This document shows, one piece after another, positions 1 to 8,238 of a stretch of DNA of 64,000 bases. A model generated the notes under the pieces. That model was not told where the DNA came from. It worked only from the letters and a program-made list of their open reading frames with translations, and did not search any database. Made by a program: the position numbers and the translations under genes. The DNA comes from CAJLIR01 sp964408085. Its GTDB lineage: Bacteria; Bacillota_I; Bacilli_A; RF39; UBA660. The stretch's first letter is position 1. Every line of letters begins with the position of its first letter. Location: positions 1 to 64,000 of the forward strand of contig CAYOYB010000003.1 in assembly GCA_964408085.1 (NCBI GenBank). The letters are read 5' to 3'.

Positions 1-241
1 TATTATTTGTTACTTGACTTACTATTTTTGACATATTTCCATCATATGTTATTGAGGTATTCGTAAATTCTAATGTTTCTATTGTTTGGTCTTTTACCAT
101 ATCTTCATTTGTTATATTGACTGGATTTTCTAAACTTGGTTCATTTGTATTTGTTTTATTATTTTCATTTTCTTTTTTATTACATCCACATCCTGTTAGT
201 AATGTTACTAATAGGATTGATGTTATTACTAATTTTTTCAT
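1..241 (-). CDS. Lipoprotein, probable FxLYD-type, 3' end beyond window
   Basis: The reading frame starts with MKKLVITSILLVTLLTGCGC, a lipoprotein signal peptide with the lipobox LTGC, so the mature protein should be anchored to the outer face of the membrane by a lipidated cysteine at about residue 18. An AAAGGA ribosome site precedes the ATG. A short Asn/Glu/Lys-rich linker follows, then a stretch around 'LEFTNTSITYDGNMSKIV' that resembles the beta-strand pattern of FxLYD domains in gut Bacillota lipoproteins. That domain call is by pattern only. The gene runs off the left edge after about 80 codons, so its length and function are unknown. Confidence 0.7.
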   Translation of the reverse strand, partial: MKKLVITSILLVTLLTGCGCNKKENENNKTNTNEPSLENPVNITNEDMVKDQTIETLEFTNTSITYDGNMSKIVSQVTNN

Positions 242-262
242 ACTTAATTCCTTTCATAGCAA

Positions 263-2014
263 TTATTGTATAGTAACATTAAATTCTTCTATTTCAGAAT
301 AATAATTATCCCATTTTCTTCTAACTTTAACATTATAAGTTCCTACGGTTTCAATCAAATAATAATATCTATATGATGCGGTCATACTTTCCCATTCACC
401 ACCATTGATACTAACTTGTCGAGTATTATATGGTGCTGAATTAGAATCATCAATTATATATATATTATTATTTGCAACAACACTGTTTTGTACAGGGATT
501 TCCTGACAAGTAGCATTATTATTAAAACATTTATCACCAGAATATAATTTTAAATTTACCTTAGATATAACTGGCTCATCAAATACGATATTTACTGGAG
601 CATCATGAAGCTTTAAATTTGTAATCGATAATTGTACACCAGCTTGAAATGAAATATAACCTGGTTGTGAAACTTTATAGCTTCCACTACTATAATTAAC
701 AGTTTGAATCGTAGAACAATTATTACTATTAGTACAAAAACTTATAGGAGCACTAGAGCCTGCACTCCAGTCAAAAGAATAGCCACTATATGGTAAATCA
801 AGACGATAACCATTAGCAGTATTGTTATTCATTCCCATACTATTCTGATTTACTGTTGGTATATATATTGTCGAAGAACCTCCACCAGTCCACCTCAAAT
901 GAGCATCAGGGACTAGAGTTGTTATTGTTTGTGTAGAGCTTTCTATTGTATTTAATTCATTCTGACCATTATTTATGTAAGTTTCATTAATTACCCTTAC
1001 TTTTATACTATACGCTACCCCCATTTGTAAATCATTAAATGTATATTCATTACTTGTTTGTGGAATACTTGGCACCCATGTTTCATTATCTATACTAAAT
1101 TGATATCTTACAATACTTGATTCGTTATCTGTTCCACTTGCTGTTACTGTTATACTATTTGTTGTTGCTGATTTTTGTGTTACACTTGCCACTGTTGGTG
1201 CTGTCCTATCTATTTCTGTTATAGTGGTTGAACCACCATCTTTATAGTTTGTTCCATCTGATACTTTATAATAGATACTTCCATTTTCTTCTATTGTTAA
1301 TGTTGGATTACTTTCTACTTTATACCATGTATTAGCTATTAATGTTCCATTTGTATTTATTGTTTCCCCATCACAAGTAAAACTTGCATCTTCTACATCT
1401 CTACAAGTTACAGCTTCTATATTTGTTGTTACGTTTACTGTTGGCATTACTAAATATGTTCCTTCTCCTATAAAATTAACTGTTGCTGTTTTACTTTGAC
1501 TCCATCCATCGGGACTTGGTGTTGCTGTTGGTTTTATTAATTCCGGTTTTGTTGGTGGTGTTACTGGTGTATCACCACTAGTACCTTCACATTCAGCTGT
1601 TCCATCGCTACTTGGATAAATACATTTAAAACTATTTATAGTTAAATCTGCTGTTATTTCTTTCCCGCCATTACTTATTATTACTTTACCACTTGTTGGT
1701 TTTGTCCCTTTAAAACTTAAACTACTTAAACCTGTTAAATTATAACCTGCTAGTTCTGTTATTAAATTGCAACCATTTTTATCACAAGCAAACTCTATAT
1801 CATCATGCGGTAATGAACCATTATTTTCTAACATAAAGTTTGTTGCATAAGTTTCTGCTGCTTTTACTATTCCATATGTTGAATCTTTTGCTGCATTGAG
1901 TCTTGCCTTATTTAATATATTTAATATTTGTGGTACAGCTATTAAAGCTATTATTGCTAGTATAACTATTACAGCTAATAATTCTATTAATGTAAAACCA
2001 TTTTTCTTTTGCAT
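263..2014 (-). CDS. Large pilin-like protein with prepilin N-terminus and FnIII-like domain
   Basis: Residues 1-30 are a class III (prepilin) signal: MQKKN followed by GFTLIELLAVIVILAIIALI, with the conserved Gly/Phe cleavage site and Glu at position +5 of the mature chain. A prepilin peptidase should cut after KN-G, leaving a hydrophobic helix for assembly or membrane anchoring. The rest is unusual for a pseudopilin: a Cys-containing pilin-like head (about 30-145), a Pro/Thr linker (150-170), Ig-like beta segments (170-265), a fibronectin-III-like segment starting at 'DRTAPTVASV' (about 268-372), and a C-terminal Tyr/Asn-rich domain with a Cys pair. At 583 aa it is far longer than ComGC-type pilins, so a surface adhesin role is likely but inferred. 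No pilus assembly genes are in the window. Confidence 0.8.
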   Translation of the reverse strand: MQKKNGFTLIELLAVIVILAIIALIAVPQILNILNKARLNAAKDSTYGIVKAAETYATNFMLENNGSLPHDDIEFACDKNGCNLITELAGYNLTGLSSLSFKGTKPTSGKVIISNGGKEITADLTINSFKCIYPSSDGTAECEGTSGDTPVTPPTKPELIKPTATPSPDGWSQSKTATVNFIGEGTYLVMPTVNVTTNIEAVTCRDVEDASFTCDGETINTNGTLIANTWYKVESNPTLTIEENGSIYYKVSDGTNYKDGGSTTITEIDRTAPTVASVTQKSATTNSITVTASGTDNESSIVRYQFSIDNETWVPSIPQTSNEYTFNDLQMGVAYSIKVRVINETYINNGQNELNTIESSTQTITTLVPDAHLRWTGGGSSTIYIPTVNQNSMGMNNNTANGYRLDLPYSGYSFDWSAGSSAPISFCTNSNNCSTIQTVNYSSGSYKVSQPGYISFQAGVQLSITNLKLHDAPVNIVFDEPVISKVNLKLYSGDKCFNNNATCQEIPVQNSVVANNNIYIIDDSNSAPYNTRQVSINGGEWESMTASYRYYYLIETVGTYNVKVRRKWDNYYSEIEEFNVTIQ

Positions 2015-2047
2015 TTTTACTACTCCTTTTGCTACTTTATATAATCA

Positions 2048-2076
2048 ATTATAACATTATAATTCTTTGCTTTCAA
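2048..2076 (-). promoter_or_regulatory. Sigma-A-type promoter for the large pilin-like gene
   Basis: On the minus strand TTGAAA and TATAAT are separated by 17 bases, just upstream of the pilin-like gene, which then has AAAGGAG before its ATG. Confidence 0.6.
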
Positions 2077-2176
2077 TAATATCTACTTATCTTTTTTATT
2101 ATTGACATTATCTTTATATTTATTATAATCGTTTAAAATTTGTTTTGAAGAATTTTAATGTTAAAATTTATGTACA

Positions 2177-2206
2177 TAAAAAAACTATAGAAATTAAATT
2201 CTATAG
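2177..2206 (-). terminator. Intrinsic terminator after trmR
   Basis: An 8-bp perfect stem (CTATAGAA/TTCTATAG, loop of 6) is followed on the minus strand by seven T residues. It closes the ireB-trmR operon. Confidence 0.8.
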
Positions 2207-2234
2207 CTATACTTTTTTATTATAATAATTATTT

Positions 2235-2813
2235 TTATTTTAATTTAGAAATTCCTATTCCATCTCCAATAGAATAAAATTTAGTTTCAAATTCTGGGTT
2301 ATTTTCTAAAAATTCAATATAATTTTTAAGTTTTCTAACAATACCACGAACATTTCTACTTTCTATTTTTTCATCACTTTTAACTAAGCCATGAAAATCT
2401 AGATTATCACTTACAATTATTCCATTATTATTTAAATTAATTTTAAATTTTTCAAAAAATTTAATATATTGACTTTTAGCCGCATCAATAAATATTAAAT
2501 CAAATTTTTCATTTATTTCAACATTAAAAGCATCATCTAATATTATTGTAATTTGCTCTTCTAAATCAAAATCTTTAATATTTTTAATTGCGATATTATA
2601 TCTTTCTATATCTCTTTCAATTGTTGTTACTTTAATATTTTTATTTAATAAAGCCATTCTAATAGCAGAATAACCAATAGCGCTTCCTATTTCTAAAATA
2701 TTTTTAATATTATTTTCTTTTATATAATTACACAAAAACTCAATACCATCAGGCATCATAATTGGGATATTATTTTCTTTAGCGTATTCTTCTAACTCTC
2801 GTACTCGTACCAT
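2235..2813 (-). CDS. trmR: tRNA 5-hydroxyuridine O-methyltransferase, TrmR/YrrM type
   Basis: Class I SAM-dependent O-methyltransferase. Motif I is 'ILEIGSAIGYSAIRMA' near residues 39-54, an acidic ribose-binding residue follows in 'TTIERD', and 'FDLIFIDAAKSQY' and 'IIVSDNLDFHG' hold the metal/substrate residues typical of the catechol-OMT-like family. Directly after mltG and in the order ireB-ruvX-DUF1292-mltG, it matches Bacillus yrrM (TrmR), which methylates 5-hydroxyuridine at the tRNA wobble base. The start overlaps the mltG end by 22 bases. The protein lacks roughly 20 N-terminal residues compared with Bacillus YrrM, so either the start is shortened or this is a short-form family member. 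Function is inferred from synteny plus motifs. Confidence 0.8.
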   Translation of the reverse strand: MVRVRELEEYAKENNIPIMMPDGIEFLCNYIKENNIKNILEIGSAIGYSAIRMALLNKNIKVTTIERDIERYNIAIKNIKDFDLEEQITIILDDAFNVEINEKFDLIFIDAAKSQYIKFFEKFKINLNNNGIIVSDNLDFHGLVKSDEKIESRNVRGIVRKLKNYIEFLENNPEFETKFYSIGDGIGISKLK

Positions 2814-3874
2814 AAACCTTGACTCTTAAGAGTAGCAATTGTATTTAAATGTTCAGCATTTGTTGTTGTAAAATATGTTTTCTTATTTTTATCAGCCACG
2901 AAAAAATAATAATTATGGGTATGAGGTTTTATTACAGATTCTATTGACTCTATACTTGGATTACAAATTGGACTAATTGGCAATTTACCAGCCATACAAA
3001 TATGACGAGTATTATAATAATTACATTCATCAATTTCTGTTTTATATAAATCTCTTTCACTCATATCAACTCTAGCTGCATAATAAGTTGTTACATCACT
3101 ACCTAAACTCCAACCATCATTAAGTCTATTATAAAATACACCTGCAACATCAAAACGATCAGCTTTATTAACACCCTCTAATTCAACGATAGAAGCCAAA
3201 GTTAAAAGTTGATGGACAGAATATGGGCTATTTTGTATTTCTGTCTTATAAGGTGTTAATTTAGTATCTAATTCATCTAACAATTTCTCAAAAATTTCTT
3301 CAACAGTTACATCTTTATCCCTAAATTGGTAAGTATCAGGGAATAAATAACCCTCTAAAGAATAATATATATTTTGATTCTTAATCTCATCTGTTAAAAA
3401 CCAATACTTATTAATTAAGGAATCTAAATAATTAGTATCTTGAAGTAAATTATAAACATCTTCTTCTGTATTATTAGTATTTTTTTCAATTAAATTTGCT
3501 ATATAGCGCATATTTTTTCCTTCAATAAAGGTAATAGAAATAACATCAGTATTTGTATCACTACCATTTTCTAAAACTTCTAATATGCCTTCAACACCCA
3601 TATTTTCACTTAAAGAATATTTACCTTTTTCTAAATTATTAGGCTTCATTAATTTAACATATAATTTATAAAAAAATTCTGATCTTATTAAATTATTTTC
3701 TTTAAGTTTACTAGATATTGATAAATATGTTTCGCCAGCAGCAATTTCAATTTCTTTTAATTCACTACTCTTACTTACTGGGCCAATATTAATTTTATAA
3801 ATCGTACAACCAACAATAATGACAACAACAAAAAAGGCTACAAGAAAACCAGCCAAATATGTATATTTTTTCAT
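2792..3874 (-). CDS. mltG: Endolytic murein transglycosylase MltG
   Basis: A membrane-anchored lytic transglycosylase that cuts nascent peptidoglycan glycan strands and acts with the elongation machinery. One N-terminal membrane helix (about residues 7-27) is followed by an extracellular LysM-like subdomain (about 40-110) and the YceG catalytic domain. The conserved 'LEGYLFPDTY' (173-182) and 'LTLASIVELEG' with the likely catalytic Glu231 are present. Length (360 aa) is normal. It sits six bases downstream of the DUF1292 gene and overlaps trmR. Confidence 0.93.
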   Translation of the reverse strand: MKKYTYLAGFLVAFFVVVIIVGCTIYKINIGPVSKSSELKEIEIAAGETYLSISSKLKENNLIRSEFFYKLYVKLMKPNNLEKGKYSLSENMGVEGILEVLENGSDTNTDVISITFIEGKNMRYIANLIEKNTNNTEEDVYNLLQDTNYLDSLINKYWFLTDEIKNQNIYYSLEGYLFPDTYQFRDKDVTVEEIFEKLLDELDTKLTPYKTEIQNSPYSVHQLLTLASIVELEGVNKADRFDVAGVFYNRLNDGWSLGSDVTTYYAARVDMSERDLYKTEIDECNYYNTRHICMAGKLPISPICNPSIESIESVIKPHTHNYYFFVADKNKKTYFTTTNAEHLNTIATLKSQGLWYEYES

Positions 3875-3880
3875 ATTTTA

Positions 3881-4192
3881 CTATTCTTGAGTTCCCTCTT
3901 CATTATTTCCATTCATCTGTTGTTTTACTTGAGCTTGAAGTTCTGATAAAATTGTTTCGATTATTTTCCATTCCTTATCAGTCTCTATTGGTTGTAAAGA
4001 TGTATTTTCACTATTTGGATCATAAATTGAAGCATAAACTTTTGTATTACCAGCTTCATCTTTAGTATTATCAGTATAAACTATATAATTTTTCTTTGTT
4101 TCATCTGATTCAAAAGTAAATAAAGCTTCACATTCAATTTCTTTTCCTTCATCATTTGTTACTTTAAAAATCATTCTTTCTTCATTATTCAT
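3881..4192 (-). CDS. DUF1292 family protein (YrzB-like)
   Basis: A small acidic protein of 103 aa with the DUF1292 core: 'MIFKVTNDEGKEIECEALF' followed by 'FESDETKKNYIVYTDN' and an Asp/Asn-rich strand 'VYASIYDP'. The family is almost always found next to ruvX and mltG in Bacillota, as here, but has no established biochemical function. It overlaps the end of ruvX by 8 bases, so translation is probably coupled. The C-terminal tail (QLQAQ/NGNNEEGTQE-like) is low complexity. Confidence 0.85.
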   Translation of the reverse strand: MNNEERMIFKVTNDEGKEIECEALFTFESDETKKNYIVYTDNTKDEAGNTKVYASIYDPNSENTSLQPIETDKEWKIIETILSELQAQVKQQMNGNNEEGTQE

Positions 4193-4619
4193 TATTATTT
4201 CTTCCCTTCTCTTTATCTAAATATGTTTGAAGTATAATATTAGCTGCTAAACTATCAATCTTTTGCTTACGCTTTTTTCTCGACATATCAGCTGAAATCA
4301 TATAATTAGTAGCTTCTACTGTTGATAATCTTTCATCCTGCATTTCAACTTCAATATTTAAATACTGCATTAATTTTTTTTGAAAATCAAGGCAAATATT
4401 AGCCCTATCTCCAATTGTATTACTCATATTCTTTGGTAATCCTAAAACGATTTTAGAAATATTATATTCTTCTACTATTTTTTTTAATTCAGGTAAAACA
4501 CTATCGTAATCTTCTTCTTTAAAATGAAGTGTTTTATATGTTGATGCAATCGTTTTTGTTATATCACTTAATGATATACCTAATGTTTTACTTCCTAAAT
4601 CAAGTCCTAAATATCTCAT
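4185..4619 (-). CDS. ruvX: YqgF/RuvX family RNase H-fold nuclease
   Basis: An RNase H-fold protein of normal length (144 aa). The N-terminal 'YLGLDLGSKTLGISLSD' holds the first catalytic Asp (D7), 'KIVLGLPKNMSN' is the family's central motif, and 'MQDERLSTVEA' plus 'KIDSLAANIILQTYL' supply the later acidic residues. Known roles are 5'-end processing of pre-16S rRNA and a putative Holliday-junction resolvase. Its ATG overlaps the ireB stop codon (ATGA), the classic arrangement, which also shows that TGA is a stop in this genome. Confidence 0.92.
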   Translation of the reverse strand: MRYLGLDLGSKTLGISLSDITKTIASTYKTLHFKEEDYDSVLPELKKIVEEYNISKIVLGLPKNMSNTIGDRANICLDFQKKLMQYLNIEVEMQDERLSTVEATNYMISADMSRKKRKQKIDSLAANIILQTYLDKEKGRNNNE

Positions 4620-4858
4620 TTATTTAAATACTCATTAACTAAAAAAGCTAACAAATCTGAACGATTTATACTTAATATTTTTTTACGAGCATCCTTATAG
4701 CTAGAAATATAGCCAGGATCGCCACTCATTAAATAACCGACAATTTGATTAATAGGATTATAACCTCTTTCTGACAAAATGCCCACAACTTCTTTAAATA
4801 CAGATCCTATCAATGCTTCTTTAAAAAGTTTTGAATCATAGATTTTTGTTTCGTCCAT
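4616..4858 (-). CDS. ireB: IreB family regulatory phosphoprotein
   Basis: An 80-aa DUF965/IreB protein. 'VGILSERGYNPINQIVGYL' and 'GDPGYISSYKDARKKI' are the family signatures. In Enterococcus, IreB is phosphorylated by the PASTA kinase IreK and modulates intrinsic cephalosporin resistance; Bacillus yrzL is the homologue. It is the first gene of the operon running through ruvX, DUF1292, mltG and trmR. alaS, the usual upstream neighbour, is absent here and is replaced by an unusual sigma-like gene. Confidence 0.92.
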   Translation of the reverse strand: MDETKIYDSKLFKEALIGSVFKEVVGILSERGYNPINQIVGYLMSGDPGYISSYKDARKKILSINRSDLLAFLVNEYLNK

Positions 4859-4888
4859 AGTTTCACCTACTTTTATGAATACATCTTA

Positions 4889-4917
4889 ATTTTATCATTA
4901 AACAACATTTTTTTCAA
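4889..4917 (-). promoter_or_regulatory. Sigma-A-type promoter for ireB operon
   Basis: TTGAAA, a 17-base spacer and TAAAAT lie 30 bases upstream of the ireB ATG on the minus strand. Confidence 0.55.
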
Positions 4918-5044
4918 CTATATCATTAAATAAAAAATAATTAGTTAAAAATAAAATTAAACCATTTATAATTAAATAGTTTAATTTTAATTACTAATTT
5001 CTTTTTTATCATTTTTTTAGATAATTATATAGAAAAAAATTATC

Positions 5045-6130
5045 TTATTGTTTAGGTGTTTTTTTTACTAAGCGATTAAACGAAAATGGAGTTTTTTGAT
5101 TTTTAACATCAATAAAATTCTTAATACATCCCTCTACATTTCTAAGAGCATAGGTTGAAAATTCTATATTTTTAGAAAGTTCAAAACTATCAATGGCTCT
5201 CATTAATTCTGTCATTCCCTCAGAAACTAAATCAGCAACATCTTCACCACTAGTTGCGTATTTATTCGCTATATTATAAACAATTCTTATATTATTTGAA
5301 ATAAGTTTACTTCTAGCCATTTTATCTCCATTAGAAAATTTTAAAAATAAATCTATTGTTTCCATTTCTTTTGGATATAAAGCTTGATAAAAGTCAATTA
5401 ACGCTAAAATAAATTTACTATCAATAATATCAGTAATCTTTTCTGTTTTTAGATTATTAAAATTTGAAATAATTACTGATCTTATTAGGCTAGATAATAT
5501 AGTATTATTACGAAGTAACAATTCATATAATTTTGTATTAGAATTACCATTATAAAATGAAGATAATTTTTTTAATTCATCTAAATTGCTTTTAGAATCA
5601 TTTTTAACAGATAAATTACTATTAATATAATCATTAAAAAAATTATAAAGCTTTTCTGTTTTTTCTTCATCAGATAGTTCTTCATTACCTAATTCTACTT
5701 TAGTATTATTTTTATCCTCATCGCAAACTTCAAACAATAACTCTATGGTTTTCATTGTTTTTGGATGTGAAGCTTGATAAAAATCAATCAATGCTAAAAT
5801 AAATTTACTATTAACAATTTCGATAATTTTATTTGTTTTTATATTATTAAAATTGGAAGTAATTACTGATAATATTATGTTCGATAATATAGTATTATTG
5901 CGAAGTAACAATTCATATAATTTTGTATTATAATCACCATTATAAAATGAAGATAATTTTTTTAGTTCATCTAAATTGCCTTTAGGATTATTCTTAACAG
6001 ATAAATTACTATTAATATAATCATTAAAAAAATTATAAAGCTTTTCTGTTTTTTCTTCATCAGACAGTTCTTTATTTTCTAATTCTAATTGTAAATCAAA
6101 AAAACTATTATGTGATTCATCTAGTTCCAT
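5045..6130 (-). CDS. Sigma-70 region 2 protein with duplicated N-terminal domain, lacking region 4
   Basis: Residues about 264-340 form a sigma-70 region 2: 'NGDKMARSKLISNNIRIV' (region 1.2/2.1) and 'EDVADLVSEGMTELMRAIDS' with 'EFSTYALRNVEGCIKNFI' (2.2-2.4). Nothing resembling region 3 or 4 follows; the chain ends 20 residues later in a basic tail. The first 264 residues hold two copies of a ~116-120-aa helical unit, from Asn19 and Asn149, in register at a period of exactly 130 residues. Both copies read 'ELSDEEKTEKLYNFFNDYIN' and 'TKLYELLLRNNTILS'. I do not recognise the repeated unit. Without region 4 it cannot read a -35 element in the usual way, so it may be a truncated sigma, a region-2 decoy or a phage-type regulator. 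The gene stands alone upstream of the ireB operon. Confidence 0.7.
   Translation of the reverse strand: MELDESHNSFFDLQLELENKELSDEEKTEKLYNFFNDYINSNLSVKNNPKGNLDELKKLSSFYNGDYNTKLYELLLRNNTILSNIILSVITSNFNNIKTNKIIEIVNSKFILALIDFYQASHPKTMKTIELLFEVCDEDKNNTKVELGNEELSDEEKTEKLYNFFNDYINSNLSVKNDSKSNLDELKKLSSFYNGNSNTKLYELLLRNNTILSSLIRSVIISNFNNLKTEKITDIIDSKFILALIDFYQALYPKEMETIDLFLKFSNGDKMARSKLISNNIRIVYNIANKYATSGEDVADLVSEGMTELMRAIDSFELSKNIEFSTYALRNVEGCIKNFIDVKNQKTPFSFNRLVKKTPKQ
5339..6076 (-). repeat. Tandem in-frame 390-bp duplication inside the sigma-like gene
   Basis: The segments encoding residues 19-138 and 149-264 align without gaps at an offset of 390 bases. The stretch covering 'ELSDEEK...SNLSVKN' is almost identical at DNA level, with scattered changes elsewhere, so the duplication looks fairly recent. 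Confidence 0.9.
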
Positions 6131-6273
6131 AAAATCATCCCTTACAAAATTTTCTTATTTATAATAACATATATTTAAATTTTTTCAATATTAATTTAAC
6201 AAATTTATTATTTATCTTTATATTTAATTATATTATTCATTTTTTTATAATACTAAATAGCTTAAATTTATAA

Positions 6274-6303
6274 AAAAAAGAAGTTATATATTATCAATAA
6301 CCT
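6274..6303 (-). terminator. Intrinsic terminator after tpiA
   Basis: A short stem GTTAT/ATAAC overlaps the tpiA stop codon and is followed on the minus strand by TTC and eight T residues. The stem is weak, but the T-tract and position fit. Confidence 0.5.
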
Positions 6304-7009
6304 CTATAATATTAATTAATTTTTCGACATCACTAGCAGAACTTCCAATTAAGAAACCATCAACATTTTTAATTTTATTTAATGTTTTAATATTTCCTTC
6401 ATTAATACTACCACCATATAAAATAAAAGGAATGCCTTTTAAATTTTCTTTACAAATACTTTTAATAAAGTTTACACAATCGCTTATTTCCTTATTTGTT
6501 GGTAAGACATTGGTACCTACTGCCCAAACAGGTTCATACGCTATTAAAACATTTGAAAGTTGCTTTTCATTTAAACCACGTAAACCACGAATAATTTGCT
6601 GTTTTAAAATTTTATCAGTTTTAAGCATTTCCCTTTCTTCAAGTGTTTCACCAATACAAAAAATTACTTTTAATTTATTTTCTAAAGCTTTTTTGATTTT
6701 TTTATTTATTAACTGATCATCTTCACCCATTAAACGTCTATCACTATGTCCAATAATCGCATATTTAACACCCATACTTTTAACTTGTAAAGGCGAAATC
6801 TCTCCAGTATATGACCCTTCATTTTCACAATAAATGTTTTGAATACCTACATCGTAACTATTGTTTAAAAAATAAGGAATATAAATACTAGTAGGACAAA
6901 TAATAACATTTGAGATAAACATTTTATCGTTGATTATTTTTAAATAATTGCTTATTTCTTTAGCTGTTAAATTCATTTTCATGTTTGCAACTATATATTT
7001 ATTTATCAT
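6284..7009 (-). CDS. tpiA: Triosephosphate isomerase
   Basis: Interconverts dihydroxyacetone phosphate and glyceraldehyde 3-phosphate. All active-site parts of the TIM barrel are visible: Lys11 in 'NMKMN', His88 in 'IGHSDRR', Glu159 in 'AYEPVWAVGT' and the phosphate-binding 'YGGSI' loop at 198-202. The usual GNWKMN and IGHSERR are slightly altered (NMKMN, IGHSDRR), conservative changes. At 241 aa it is a little short but complete. It overlaps the end of the upstream glycosyltransferase gene by 11 bases and is the last gene of a transcription unit that also contains pgk. Confidence 0.96.
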   Translation of the reverse strand: MINKYIVANMKMNLTAKEISNYLKIINDKMFISNVIICPTSIYIPYFLNNSYDVGIQNIYCENEGSYTGEISPLQVKSMGVKYAIIGHSDRRLMGEDDQLINKKIKKALENKLKVIFCIGETLEEREMLKTDKILKQQIIRGLRGLNEKQLSNVLIAYEPVWAVGTNVLPTNKEISDCVNFIKSICKENLKGIPFILYGGSINEGNIKTLNKIKNVDGFLIGSSASDVEKLINIIEVIDNI

Positions 7010-8234
7010 GAAAACTCCTTTTTACTACATTTTTTAATCTTGCAAAAAAACTTTTGTTAGGATTTCTTCCTTGTAAAGCTAATTTATAAACATCTAATAC
7101 ATGTTGCGCAAAATATTTAGGTGAATATTTTTCAGCACTTATTCTAGCTTGTTTAGATAATTTTTGTAATTTTTCTTTATCATTCATTAAAGTTTCAACT
7201 TGTTTACGATATTGTTTTTTATTTTTAAAGAAATAACCATTTAAATCATCAATAACCATTGACGCAAAGCTTGGATCATCAGCAGCTATTACTGGTAAAG
7301 CAGCAGCATGGGCTTCCATTACTGTTAGTCCTTGTGTTTCTGTTCTTGATGCTGTCGCAAAAATAGTTGCTAATTGATAATATAATGAAACTTTATCCAA
7401 AGGAACTTTACCAGCAAAAATAACATTATCTTCCAATTTTAATTTTTTAGTTAATTTTCTATAATTATCTGTATCAGGTCCATCACCAACTAATAATAAT
7501 TTACAATTTTTATTTGCTTTAACAAAATCACTTTGAGCTTCTATTAATAAATCAACACTTTTTTCTTCACCTAAACGCCCAACAAATAAAATAACAAAAT
7601 CGTTTTTATTAATATTTAAACTTTTTCTTAATTCTTTTAAATCTTTCTCTGGATATCTATTTTTATCAAATCTTTCAATTTCAATACCTGTTGGTACTAT
7701 GTGGACATTACGGTCAAATTTATATTTTTCTTTAAATAATTTGTATGTTTTTTCTGATGGCACTATCAATTCTGTAGCTGTTTTATCACAATAAAATTTA
7801 GTCAAATATTCAACTATTTTTTTACTTGTTCCATTAAAATACCCTTTTGTTATATAATGAACATAGTCTTCATACATAGTATGATAAGTATGGACTAGTG
7901 GAATATCAAATTGTTTAGCAATAATACGCGCAAATGTTCCAACTCCAAATTCTGTATGTGAGTGGATTACATCTAAATTCCATTTTTTTATTTTATCAAT
8001 CACTCTAAGAGGATATATACCTGTTAAACGATAATCATATATACCAATAGGAATACCTGGAATACGAATAATTTTATTTTCATTTTCATATTTATAAGAT
8101 AATTTTTCAGCATTTACAGTAACTATAAAAACTTCATGTCCTAATTTTTCCAAAGCATTTTGTAACATTAGAATACTAGTTGATACACCATTTATATAAG
8201 GGGGATAACTATCTGTAAAAATTCCTATACGCAT
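6999..8234 (-). CDS. GT4 glycosyltransferase, probable diacylglycerol glucosyltransferase
   Basis: A GT-B, family 4 retaining glycosyltransferase. 'MRIGIFTDSYPPYINGVSTS' is the typical start of the 1,2-diacylglycerol 3-alpha-glucosyltransferase (MGS/LafA-like) group; 'VIHSHTEFGVGTFARII' and 'LVHTYHTMYEDYVHY' are also characteristic of it. The C-terminal lobe has 'ILFVGRLGEEKSVDLLIEA' and the nucleotide-sugar binding 'ETQGLTVMEAHAAALPVIA' (EX7E-type motif). The basic C-terminus suits membrane association. The lipid acceptor is inferred from similarity and from the adjacent flippase-like gene five bases upstream. It is co-transcribed with pgk and tpiA. Confidence 0.8.
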   Translation of the reverse strand: MRIGIFTDSYPPYINGVSTSILMLQNALEKLGHEVFIVTVNAEKLSYKYENENKIIRIPGIPIGIYDYRLTGIYPLRVIDKIKKWNLDVIHSHTEFGVGTFARIIAKQFDIPLVHTYHTMYEDYVHYITKGYFNGTSKKIVEYLTKFYCDKTATELIVPSEKTYKLFKEKYKFDRNVHIVPTGIEIERFDKNRYPEKDLKELRKSLNINKNDFVILFVGRLGEEKSVDLLIEAQSDFVKANKNCKLLLVGDGPDTDNYRKLTKKLKLEDNVIFAGKVPLDKVSLYYQLATIFATASRTETQGLTVMEAHAAALPVIAADDPSFASMVIDDLNGYFFKNKKQYRKQVETLMNDKEKLQKLSKQARISAEKYSPKYFAQHVLDVYKLALQGRNPNKSFFARLKNVVKRSFHDK

Positions 8235-8238
8235 AAAA

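Noticed and set aside
117..302. Plus-strand open frame opposite the lipoprotein and pilin genes
   Set aside because: It is antisense to a lipoprotein signal sequence and the pilin C-terminus, with no ribosome site; a shadow of the real genes.
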